Shown here: positions 17,363-24,955 of the stretch, piece after piece | Numbering within the stretch: position 1 is the first letter of the stretch | Layout: every line of letters starts with the position of its first letter | Assembly: GCF_027111295.1 (NCBI RefSeq) | Contig: NZ_CP114287.1 | Coordinates: 1,922,001 to 1,986,000, forward strand | DNA from: Flavobacterium gelatinilyticum | Lineage (GTDB): Bacteria; Bacteroidota; Bacteroidia; Flavobacteriales; Flavobacteriaceae | DNA length: 64,000 nt | Direction: 5' to 3' | Program-made: the position numbers and the translations under genes | The notes under the pieces: model-generated | Database searches by the model: none | The model's input: only the letters and a program-made list of their open reading frames with translations | What the model was told of the DNA's origin: nothing

Positions 17363-17469
17363 TTTGACAAATCCAAAAAAATAGGAATTATTAGTCTCAA
17401 ACTCACTATAACGTCAGAACATTTACTATACTTATATATTAAAAGCAAAAAAAAATAAATAGAGCCAAA

Positions 17470-18333
17470 ATGACTAAACAAATCTTAATAACGTTATTCA
17501 TAATTACTTTTAATTTTTCATATTCTCAAAAGTTATTAGTCTCTTGGAGCCAACAAAATATTGAAAATTATACCAGAGAAATGTATGATGAAGTACAAAA
17601 ACTTACATCAGCCGAACTTTTAGCTAAAAACTTGGATGATAAAAGTTGGAGTGCAGTTTTTTTGACTTTAAATGCTTCACTAAATAATTATGTAAAAGAT
17701 AAAGATTATTTAAAATCTTTGGCCAATCAGTTAACGAACAAAACCGAAACAAAACTTGAAGGTACAAGCCGTTTAATTATTTGGGATAGAATCATAAGTA
17801 AAGATATAGTTTTTGAAGGTAAAGGGCTAGTTATGGATAACGATTTATTCACTGTTTCGGGAAGAGCCAATCAAATTCTGCAAAGTTTAACGAAAAAGAA
17901 TTTTGGATATGTAACTGTAAATTCAACTGAAAAAGAACTAAAAAATCTTAAAAAAAATTGGTTAAACTATTTATCAAATAAGAATGTTGAAGAATTCAAA
18001 CCTTTAGAATATAAAAATTCTAAAATTCCAGAAATTAGTAGTTTAAATGCAGTTAATGCTCTAATAATATCATTACAAGCTAATCCTGCAAAGGAAGCAA
18101 TAACTAAAAAGTGCCTAAAAAATGTTTACAAATTAGATGAAATGCCAAAGGAAAAAGGCTCTTCTGCAAGTCATTGCAATCCTGACACTTATACATACAC
18201 ATATTTAGCAATGTTGTTCGGTGACGAAAAAACAGATGAATCTAAAAATGGTAGCTGGTGGTCGAATTTTTGGAATGAAAATCACAAAAAATTAGTTTGG
18301 AATTCAGAAAAAGGGATATATCAAATTAAATAA
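17470..18333 (+). CDS. Hypothetical exported protein
   Basis: 287 residues with a signal peptide (MTKQILITLFIITFNFSYSQ, probable cleavage after YSQ). The mature protein is helix-rich: NIENYTREMYDEVQKLT, SAVFLTLNASLNNYV and a long KNFGYVTVNSTEKELKNLKKNW stretch. It ends with a W-rich segment (GSWWSNFWNENH). A single CNPDTYTYTYL segment and a lone KKCLKNVY cysteine could form a disulfide. No known domain is recognised. It lies 107 bp after another small exported protein and has the same low-GC composition. Confidence 0.7.
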   Translation: MTKQILITLFIITFNFSYSQKLLVSWSQQNIENYTREMYDEVQKLTSAELLAKNLDDKSWSAVFLTLNASLNNYVKDKDYLKSLANQLTNKTETKLEGTSRLIIWDRIISKDIVFEGKGLVMDNDLFTVSGRANQILQSLTKKNFGYVTVNSTEKELKNLKKNWLNYLSNKNVEEFKPLEYKNSKIPEISSLNAVNALIISLQANPAKEAITKKCLKNVYKLDEMPKEKGSSASHCNPDTYTYTYLAMLFGDEKTDESKNGSWWSNFWNENHKKLVWNSEKGIYQIK

Positions 18334-18506
18334 TAATAGCTAGTATCAACAACTACAACAGATTTACTCAATTGCTTCAATGAAAAGCTATTTTTATATT
18401 TATAATAATTTGCTTTACCTGTTTTCAATAGCATTCAAGTGGCAAACCTAAATTAATTTTAAGCCTACTATAACATAAATTTTTCAATAATATAAATTCA
18501 GGCATA

Positions 18507-18935
18507 ATGTTTAAGTCAAATTTTGTCACATTCACCACCATAATTTTACTTCTTTCCTGTTCTAAAAAAACGGAAACAGAATCCAATTATAATTCAATTG
18601 AAAAAGCCATAATTGTAAACAGTGTTAGAGAGGAATATGATTTCATTAAAAAACAATGTTCTGATTGTACGTTTAATTCTCAAAGTTTAATTTTTAAGAA
18701 TGGGAAAAAGTATGATAAAATACAATATATCAAATCAAATGGCGAAAAAATCAGCTACTACTTTGATATTAGCAGTTTTTATGAAAAAAAATAAAACTGT
18801 TTACAAAAGAAGTTTTTTGGTGAACCAGAAATATTGAATAGAATTCATTTAATAAATATTTCAGATAAGACATTCACAATTGAATATATATTTAATGATT
18901 CCAGAAATAGAAAACAGCAAAAGTATTTACGCTAA
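18507..18935 (+). pseudogene. Small lipoprotein gene interrupted by an in-frame stop
   Basis: The intact part (18507-18794, 95 residues) begins MFKSNFVTFTTIILLLSC, a clear lipoprotein signal with a lipobox-like LLLSC, then SKKTETESN. It ends in TAA at 18792-18794. The same frame then stays open for another 46 codons to TAA at 18933-18935, reading CLQKKFFGEPEILNRIHLIN then ISDKTFTIEYIFNDSRN, which looks like genuine protein with a strand-rich pattern continuing the first part. One substitution (for example GAA to TAA) would explain it. The alternative is a naturally short 95-residue protein followed by chance open sequence. No homologue is recognised. Confidence 0.55.
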
Positions 18936-19013
18936 ACGTTACTAAAATTGATACAGGCAATTGATTTAATGGAAAATTACTGTGCATCTTTACAGAAAAA
19001 CCTTTGAACCTCC

Positions 19014-19472
19014 TTAAAAAGAAATCACCGTAGAATTCTTCACTTCACTAATCATAAACATACTTTGAGTACTTCCGATATGCTGTAAAGAAGTAAGTTT
19101 GGTAACCAAAAATTCGCGATATGCTTCCATGTCTTTTATCAAAACTTTTAGAATATAATCGTAATCACCGCTTACATGGTGGCATTCTAAAACTTCGTTT
19201 AGTTTGATGACTTCATTTTCGAATTTGGTAAGAAACTCTTTGGTATGCTGAATAAGTTTTATATGACAAAAGACCACAAATCCTTTTTCTATCTTGGATT
19301 TATCAACCAAAGCTGCATAGTTTTTTATAATACCTTCCCGCTCCAGTTTTTTGATTCGTTCGTAAACTGCTGTCACAGATAAATTGAGTTTTAAAGACAA
19401 TTCTTTATTGGTCTTTTTACTGTCAGTTTGAAGCAAAACAAGAAGTTTTTTATCTATTGCGTCAAGAATCAT
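19014..19472 (-). CDS. Lrp/AsnC family transcriptional regulator
   Basis: 152 residues from the ATG at 19472: MILDAIDKKLLVLLQTD, then the helix-turn-helix TNKELSLKLNLSVTAVYERI and KKLEREGIIKNYAALV, then the RAM (ligand/oligomerisation) domain ending SEVKNSTVISF. A longer in-frame ORF reaches 19571, but the extra 33 codons translate a low-complexity intergenic repeat (STINHKPSTK), so the inner ATG is chosen. Lrp proteins sense amino acids as octamers. It is divergent from a PLP enzyme of sulfur amino acid metabolism, its likely target. Confidence 0.92.
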   Translation of the reverse strand: MILDAIDKKLLVLLQTDSKKTNKELSLKLNLSVTAVYERIKKLEREGIIKNYAALVDKSKIEKGFVVFCHIKLIQHTKEFLTKFENEVIKLNEVLECHHVSGDYDYILKVLIKDMEAYREFLVTKLTSLQHIGSTQSMFMISEVKNSTVISF

Positions 19473-19672
19473 TTTAGTTGATGGTTTGTGGTTGATCGTT
19501 GATGGTTTTATTAAAACGAAAGAAAATCTATTTAAGTATGGTTTCTCAAACAAATTTAGATTAAAAATCACTCAAAAATACTATTTATAGTTTTAAAATC
19601 TATAAATACAACATATAATTGACATTTTTTCTAATTAAACTTTTCTTTGACAAGGATTTCTTTTGAAAACGA

Positions 19673-19771
19673 GTGTCCTAGTCCTGATAGAAGTGGAAAT
19701 CCTTTTGTGCCGGTCCAGATAGCTATCGGGAGGCACAAAAGATTGAAACGGATAGCAGGATAGCAGGACAC
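19673..19771 (+). ncRNA. Flavo-1-like structured RNA element, copy 1
   Basis: Three nested complementary pairs define a long folded element: GTGTCCT (19673-19679) with AGGACAC (19765-19771); TCCTG (19682-19686) with CAGGA (19756-19760); CTTTTGTGCC (19702-19711) with GGCACAAAAG (19732-19741). The terminal loop carries GATAGCTATC. Unpaired words such as GATAGAAGTGG and AAACGGATAGC are shared, with changes, by the element at 32891-32980 on the other strand. The pattern matches what I recall of the Rfam Flavo-1 RNA motif of flavobacteria, function unknown. The assignment is from memory. Confidence 0.6.
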
Positions 19772-19815
19772 AAGCGATAGCGACTGACGAAGTAAATCGC
19801 TTCTAATAATTTTGT

Positions 19816-19866
19816 TTCAGGTTTAAAGTTTAAGGCTGTTGGAACTTGAAACCTGAAACTTGAAAC
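19816..19866. repeat. CAGGTTT...GAAACCTGAAAC inverted repeat
   Basis: GTTTCAGGTTTAAAG on the left and CTTGAAACCTGAAAC on the right form an imperfect hairpin, with a further TTGAAAC copy after it. It is the same family as 4511-4588 but sits directly upstream of a gene instead of between convergent genes. Confidence 0.6.
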
Positions 19867-19889
19867 AAAACAAACAAAAAACTAACTAT

Positions 19890-21092
19890 ATGAAAGACTT
19901 TAAACCAGCAGATAAAATTCAGGATTTGCAGTATTTTGGGGAATTTGGCGGCGTGAATCCATCTATTTCTGATTCTTCGACTTATACTTTTTTGTCGGCA
20001 AAAACCATGTTCGATACTTTTGAGGGGAATATGGAAGGCTGTTATTTGTATTCGCGCCACTCTTCGCCAAGTAATTTGTATCTGGACCAAGCTTTGGCGG
20101 CAATGGAAGGAACAGAAACGGCTAACGTTTCGGCTTCGGGAATGGGCGCTATTACGCCTACTCTATTGCAGTTGTGCGGTGCGGGAGATCATATTGTTTC
20201 AAGCCGAACGATTTATGGCGGTACTTATGCTTTTCTAAAAAATTTTACACCTCGTTTTGGTATTGAAACCACTTTTGTAGACATCACTAAACTGGACGTT
20301 GTGGAGGCCTCGATTACTTCTAAAACCAAAGTTTTGTACTGCGAAACGGTAAGTAATCCATTATTGGAAGTAGCTGATATTCGTGGTTTGGCAGCGATTG
20401 CTAAAAAACACAATTTGAAACTGGTTGTTGACAATACGTTTTCACCTCTATCGGTTTCTCCTGCAAAACTGGGTGCTGATATTGTAATTCATAGTTTGAC
20501 AAAATACATCAACGGAAGCAGTGATACAGTGGGCGGTGTGACTTGTGCTTCGAAAGAATTTATTAATTCACTAAAAAATGTCAATACAGGAGCCAGCATG
20601 CTTTTAGGCCCAACAATGGACAGCCTGCGTTCTGCCAGTGTGATGAAAAATTTGAGAACGCTTCACATCCGAATTAAACAACACAGCCACAATGCGCATT
20701 ATCTGGCTGATCAATTTGAAAAAGACGGTTTAAAAACGGTTTATCCGGGATTAAAAAGTCACCTGAGTCATGAATTGTATAAAACGATGATTAATCCTGA
20801 ATATGGTTTTGGCGGCATGCTGACCATTGATGTTGGTTCTCTGACAAAAGCCAATGAATTAATGGAGTTAATGCAGGATCGAAATCTGGGCTATCTGGCT
20901 GTAAGTTTAGGGTTTTACAAAACGCTGTTTAGTGCGCCTGGAACGTCGACTTCGAGTGAAATTCCGCTGGAAGAACAAAAAGAAATGGGATTAACAGATG
21001 GTTTGATTCGCTTTTCAATTGGTTTGGATAATGATATTCAGCGAACTTATGAAATGATGAGGGCTTGTATGGCGGAGATCGGGGTTTTGTAG
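19890..21092 (+). CDS. Cys/Met-metabolism PLP-dependent enzyme (trans-sulfuration family)
   Basis: 400 residues from ATG 19890; the in-frame TTG at 19860 lies in a repeat and is rejected. Family signatures: YLYSRHSSPSNLYLDQALAA (substrate and PLP phosphate region), SASGMGAITPTLLQL, VDNTFSPL, and the PLP-lysine segment VIHSLTKYINGSSDTVGG. The C-terminus holds SLGFYKTLFSAPGTSTSSE and GLIRFSIGLDN. Members are cystathionine gamma-synthase, beta-lyase, gamma-lyase and methionine gamma-lyase; sequence alone does not decide, though divergence from an Lrp regulator fits methionine gamma-lyase-type degradation. A 15-bp perfect inverted repeat follows the stop. Confidence 0.9.
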   Translation: MKDFKPADKIQDLQYFGEFGGVNPSISDSSTYTFLSAKTMFDTFEGNMEGCYLYSRHSSPSNLYLDQALAAMEGTETANVSASGMGAITPTLLQLCGAGDHIVSSRTIYGGTYAFLKNFTPRFGIETTFVDITKLDVVEASITSKTKVLYCETVSNPLLEVADIRGLAAIAKKHNLKLVVDNTFSPLSVSPAKLGADIVIHSLTKYINGSSDTVGGVTCASKEFINSLKNVNTGASMLLGPTMDSLRSASVMKNLRTLHIRIKQHSHNAHYLADQFEKDGLKTVYPGLKSHLSHELYKTMINPEYGFGGMLTIDVGSLTKANELMELMQDRNLGYLAVSLGFYKTLFSAPGTSTSSEIPLEEQKEMGLTDGLIRFSIGLDNDIQRTYEMMRACMAEIGVL

Positions 21093-21126
21093 TTTTGCCA
21101 TGAAGGCGCAAAGGCGCTAAGTTTTG

Positions 21127-21204
21127 TTTCACGCAGATTTTGCAGATAAAGCAGATTTAATTTTTAATTTTTAATTTTTAATTAAATCTAAAATCTGCGT
21201 GAAA
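21127..21204. repeat. TTTCACGCAGATTTT inverted repeat between convergent genes
   Basis: TTTCACGCAGATTTT (21127-21141) and AAAATCTGCGTGAAA (21190-21204) are perfect 15-bp inverted arms. The loop contains GCAGAT words and a run of TTTTTAA units. It lies between the converging PLP-enzyme and DUF695-like genes, so it may end transcription from both sides. The same words recur at 22440-22535, 24741-24878 and 28515-28659. Confidence 0.75.
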
Positions 21205-21213
21205 TAAAATCAT

Positions 21214-22308
21214 TTATCTTGGTTCGTAAGCTCTAAACGTTCTCCAATATTTATCTTTATAAATTTCGAAGCTTATATCTAAAGTACCACTGTATTTTTT
21301 AATTAATTGATCTGCTGCTTTTGCAGGTTTTCTAAAGTCTTTACAGGTAAAAAAGATTTCTCTTCTATTTGTTGATGTTTCTCTTCCGATGTTCAAATAA
21401 CCATCAATATCTTTGAGATTTGGCACTACCTCATCTTCAATTTCATTCAATAATTGATATGTTTCTTTATCCGGCATTCCGTTATTATTACTTCCATCAA
21501 ATGGGATAGTAATAATAAATACCCACGGATGCGATGCTTTTTTATCCCATCGTAAAATATCACTATTTATGATTGCAATAATAAGTCCGCCGTCTTTTGT
21601 AGTTCCCTCAAAACTCGAATAATTGTCATTTTCGGTATTATGTCGGGTTCCTTCGTATTTTTCAACAAATTCTTTCTCTCTCCAAATTAAATAATCTTTT
21701 AATTTTTCGATTGGAATTAATTCTTCTGAAACAAAATCCGGTCCAACGACTTTCATGTTATCAATCAGGGTAACGGAATGCAGTTCGCCTAAATAATTAT
21801 CTAAGAAAATATAAACGCCATTGGCCAGAATTGATTTTTTTTCTTCCGTAAAATCATCATAAACAATGGTTAAGTCTATTTCATCCGGATATTCTTCATG
21901 AATATTTGGATAAAATTTCAAATTATCTTTATTAAATTTAAATCCTTCGTAATCAACACCAATATTCTGAATATCTGACGATGGTTTTAAGGCTGTAATT
22001 TTCCAGCCTTCCATTTGAGGTGCTGCATTTACGAGTTCTTCTATAGCATAAATATTTCGAATTGCTCCGTCGGGCGTTAAAATTAATTCAACTGTATTGT
22101 CATCAAACATTCCGGTAACGAAATAAATACCGTCGTGAATTTCGTTCAGTTTTGGTGCCAGTTTATCAAAAAAACCATGATGTATATTTTGTCTGCTTTT
22201 AACGATTGTAAAAAACTCTTTTTCGTGTTTTAAAAACCAATTCCAGAAATCATTGTTTGATTGTATTGACGCCTCTTTTCTGCCCAATATTTTATCAAGA
22301 AAACCCAT
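21214..22308 (-). CDS. DUF695-like hypothetical protein
   Basis: 364 residues, no signal peptide (MGFLDKILGRKEAS). The first half is an acidic domain with an FWNWFLKHEKEFF start. The second half carries WVFIITIPFDGSNNNGMPD, ETYQLLNEIEDEVVPNL and RREIFFTCKDFRKPA, a pattern I associate with DUF695. No catalytic residues are evident. Proteins of this type are cytoplasmic and of unknown function; some occur with immunity-like or polymorphic-toxin accessory genes, but no toxin gene is adjacent here. The DUF695 label is from memory of the family pattern. Confidence 0.65.
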   Translation of the reverse strand: MGFLDKILGRKEASIQSNNDFWNWFLKHEKEFFTIVKSRQNIHHGFFDKLAPKLNEIHDGIYFVTGMFDDNTVELILTPDGAIRNIYAIEELVNAAPQMEGWKITALKPSSDIQNIGVDYEGFKFNKDNLKFYPNIHEEYPDEIDLTIVYDDFTEEKKSILANGVYIFLDNYLGELHSVTLIDNMKVVGPDFVSEELIPIEKLKDYLIWREKEFVEKYEGTRHNTENDNYSSFEGTTKDGGLIIAIINSDILRWDKKASHPWVFIITIPFDGSNNNGMPDKETYQLLNEIEDEVVPNLKDIDGYLNIGRETSTNRREIFFTCKDFRKPAKAADQLIKKYSGTLDISFEIYKDKYWRTFRAYEPR

Positions 22309-22611
22309 GTATTACTTATTAAATTTAAAAATTTACTGAAAACAAACTTAAGGAAAAGTACTTTTAAAACTTAAGAATATTTGTATAAAAACTTAAACAT
22401 TTTAAAACTCTCTCAGAGCGAATAAGTTAGGTTTTTCGAAAAATATTTAACGCAGATTTAAAAGATTAGAACAGATTAATTAGATTTTCAATTATAAGCT
22501 ATTATCTGCCTAAATCATTTTAAAGCTTCGTGAAAACCTAATTTCTATCCATAAAAAAAGCCGTTCTGAGAATCTTCTCAAAACGGCTTTCGTTTAGCTT
22601 ATAACTTTAAT
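22309..22611. other. Intergenic region with an inverted-repeat element and terminator
   Basis: 303 bp. TTAGGTTTT (22427-22435) and AAAACCTAA (22533-22541) bound a segment containing CGCAGATTTAAAAGATT and ATTATCTGCC, words of the CGCAGATTT family. A terminator for the permease gene follows at 22557-22590. No ORF is supported. Confidence 0.5.
22557..22590 (-). terminator. Terminator of the amino acid permease gene
   Basis: AAAGCCGTT (22557-22565) pairs with AACGGCTTT (22582-22590), and TGAGAA/TTCTCA continues the stem inward. The A run on the left gives the U tract for the minus strand. Confidence 0.85.
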
Positions 22612-24546
22612 TTATATCTTCTCTACAAAGTTCAGTTTACTGTTTTTTCGGCTGTAGCCAAAATAAATCAACAATCCGATTATTAACCAAATGGTAAAGT
22701 AAATCCAGTTCCAAACACTTAACTCGGCCATCATGTACAAACAGCAGATTAATCCTAAAAGCGGGATCAACGAAAGGTTTTTTCTGAAAGCCCAAACGGT
22801 TAATCCAATCAAAACAAACAAGAAGATCCACATTGGAATTTTGTGTTTAAATAAATGAAAACCTGTTTCGTATTTTAATGAATCGCTGATTGGCAGCCCT
22901 TTTACAACTTCGGCATATTTTACCTCATCATCCTGATACTGGCTTAATAAATGTTCTAAATCTGAAGTTTCAGAGGTTTTATTATCAGTATCTATGCTTT
23001 TCAAATAACTGAAAACTTTTTCAGAATCTTCTTTATCCAAAGAAGTTACGATTGAGGTTGCATCAAAAGTTTGTGCATCGTTATTAATAAATGCCATTGT
23101 TGCTTTATTGTTGAAAGCAAAAGCATAATACAATCCGGCGATAAGTAAAACGGGTAAAATATATTTTGAATTGATATAAGGCGTTTTGAATTTTCCTCTT
23201 GGAATTTCGGGTTTGTTTTGTAAAACTAAAACTCCTGCACAAACCAATACAAAGGCAAATAAGGTCCCGATACTGCATAAATCAGTAACCATGGTTAAGT
23301 TTAAGAACAATGCCGGAACAGCTACTACAAATCCTGTTACAATGGTGGCGAAAGATGGTGTTTTGAATTTTGGGTGAACGGTTGAAAATTTCTTCGGAAG
23401 AAGTCCATCACGGCTCATACTCATCCAAATACGAGGCTGTCCCATCTGGAAAACCAAAAGAACGCTTGCCATTGCCACAACGGCACTGACAGCAATAATT
23501 CCAGACATCCATTTTAAGTCTAATTTTTCGAATACAAACGCAAGAGGATCTCCAACATTTAACTCGTAATATTTTACCATTCCCGTCAAAACCAAGGCTA
23601 TGGCAATGTATAAAAGTGTACAAATGATAATGGCCCACATCATTCCGCGTGGTAAATCGCGCTGCGGATTTTTACATTCTTCTGCCGTTGTCGAAATCGC
23701 ATCAAAACCAATATAAGCAAAGAAAACTGCCGATACTCCTTTTAGAACACCGCTCACTCCATTTGGTGCAAACGGATCCCAGTTTGTGGTATCTACATAA
23801 AATATCCCGACAGCAATTACCAAAAGAACTACACAAAGTTTAACGACCACCATTAAGTTACTGGCATTACGGGATTCTTTCATTCCTCTGTAAACCAAAG
23901 CGGTAATCAGGATAATAATGAATAAAGCAGGTAAATCAGTCACAAAATGAAATGATCCTATAGTTGGCGATGTCATCCAGGCTGTGTGTGCATCTTGTAA
24001 AGCGGTACTTAAATTTTCGAATGATTTTCCACCTCTCATTAAGGCTTCGGCATCGTTGAAGCCGTTTGAAGCGGTTAAATAGTCCATCTGAATCCACTGG
24101 GGCAGGTGGATACCGCCGCTTTTGAGAAGTCCGGTAAAATAATCACTCCACGATATGGCGACCGTTATGTTTCCAACGGCATACTCCATGATTAAAGCCC
24201 ATCCGATAATCCAGGCGATAATTTCTCCAAAAGCTACATACGAATATGTGTAGGCACTTCCTGAAACGGGAACCATCGAAGCAAATTCGGCGTAAGCAAA
24301 GGCAGCAAAACTACAGGCAAGAGCTGTAAAAAGGAATAAAAATATTACGGCAGGTCCTCCGTCTGCGCTCGCTTTTCCAATAGTACTAAAAATTCCCGCA
24401 CCAACAATCGCAGCAATTCCAAAAGCAGTTAAATCTTTGGTTGTAAGGTGTTTTCCTAACGCCTCATGCCCATCTGCCTCGTTCTTTGCAACCTGTTTCA
24501 GAATATCCTGCACTGTTTTTTTTCGGAATAAACTTGAAAATGCCAT
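22612..24546 (-). CDS. APC-family amino acid permease (cationic amino acid transporter-like)
   Basis: 644 residues with 12 or more predicted membrane helices. The start LGKHLTTKDLTAFGIAAIVGAGIFSTIG carries the APC helix-1 substrate motif GAGIFS; AYAEFASMVPVSGSAYTYSYVAFGE and FFAYIGFDAISTTAEECKNP (helices 3 and 8) match the CAT/YfnA-like branch. Two hydrophilic insertions are notable: about residues 150-195, and a 90-residue loop near the C-terminus rich in D, E, K and S (about 500-590), followed by three more helices. Substrate and direction cannot be assigned. Both flanks are repeat-rich intergenic regions, so it is probably monocistronic. Confidence 0.9.
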   Translation of the reverse strand: MAFSSLFRKKTVQDILKQVAKNEADGHEALGKHLTTKDLTAFGIAAIVGAGIFSTIGKASADGGPAVIFLFLFTALACSFAAFAYAEFASMVPVSGSAYTYSYVAFGEIIAWIIGWALIMEYAVGNITVAISWSDYFTGLLKSGGIHLPQWIQMDYLTASNGFNDAEALMRGGKSFENLSTALQDAHTAWMTSPTIGSFHFVTDLPALFIIILITALVYRGMKESRNASNLMVVVKLCVVLLVIAVGIFYVDTTNWDPFAPNGVSGVLKGVSAVFFAYIGFDAISTTAEECKNPQRDLPRGMMWAIIICTLLYIAIALVLTGMVKYYELNVGDPLAFVFEKLDLKWMSGIIAVSAVVAMASVLLVFQMGQPRIWMSMSRDGLLPKKFSTVHPKFKTPSFATIVTGFVVAVPALFLNLTMVTDLCSIGTLFAFVLVCAGVLVLQNKPEIPRGKFKTPYINSKYILPVLLIAGLYYAFAFNNKATMAFINNDAQTFDATSIVTSLDKEDSEKVFSYLKSIDTDNKTSETSDLEHLLSQYQDDEVKYAEVVKGLPISDSLKYETGFHLFKHKIPMWIFLFVLIGLTVWAFRKNLSLIPLLGLICCLYMMAELSVWNWIYFTIWLIIGLLIYFGYSRKNSKLNFVEKI

Positions 24547-24955
24547 ATATGTTTTGCTATTATAAATTGATTTAATTCAGTCCTTCTTGTTTTATTTTGC
24601 AAATAATGCAAAAAATATCCTGATTTCAAATATATAAAACGATTTTGTTTTTCTGGTGTTTTTTTTCGCCGCGAATTACACTAATTTCTCACATTTTCTT
24701 TTTTGGCACTGATAACTCTAATCATTACAGTTTTTTTACTTCACACAGATTAAAAAAGATTTAGGCAGATAATGCAGAATTTTGGTTGCTGCAAGAAGAT
24801 CTACATATCTTTAAAATAAATCTGCTTAAATCTGCGTGAAACCAAAACAGACATGCTAAATCTGCATGAAACAAAAACCTTTTTAATACTGTTATTAATT
24901 ACTAGATTTACTTTTCTAAAATAACTGCAATCACTAATTCAAAACCAAGATCAAA
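24547..24955. repeat. Intergenic region holding CGCAGATTT-type repeats
   Basis: 409 bp between divergent genes. TTCACACAGATT with ATTTAGGCAGAT (about 24741-24776) face AATCTGCTTAAATCTGCGTGAA (24824-24845 region) in inverted orientation, with a second AAATCTGCATGAAAC word near 24860. This is the same family as 21127-21204 and 28515-28659. No ORF. Promoters of the permease and peptidase must lie here but are not clear. Confidence 0.55.

Larger units (their letters stand above)
19473..19889. other. Repeat-rich divergent intergenic region (Lrp / PLP enzyme)
   Basis: 417 bp. Next to the Lrp start is a GTTGATGG-type simple repeat (19479-19505). A large folded element lies at 19673-19771. A CAGGTTTAAAG...CTTGAAACCTGAAAC repeat lies at 19816-19866, directly before the PLP gene. 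Any Lrp-binding site and both promoters must lie here, but I cannot point to a specific one. Confidence 0.5.

Noticed and set aside
19473..19571. 33-codon N-terminal extension of the Lrp gene
   Set aside because: It translates a simple intergenic repeat (STINHKPSTK) and lies outside the conserved Lrp domain.
19860..19889. TTG start of the PLP enzyme
   Set aside because: The codon lies inside the CAGGTTT repeat; the ATG at 19890 gives a normal start.
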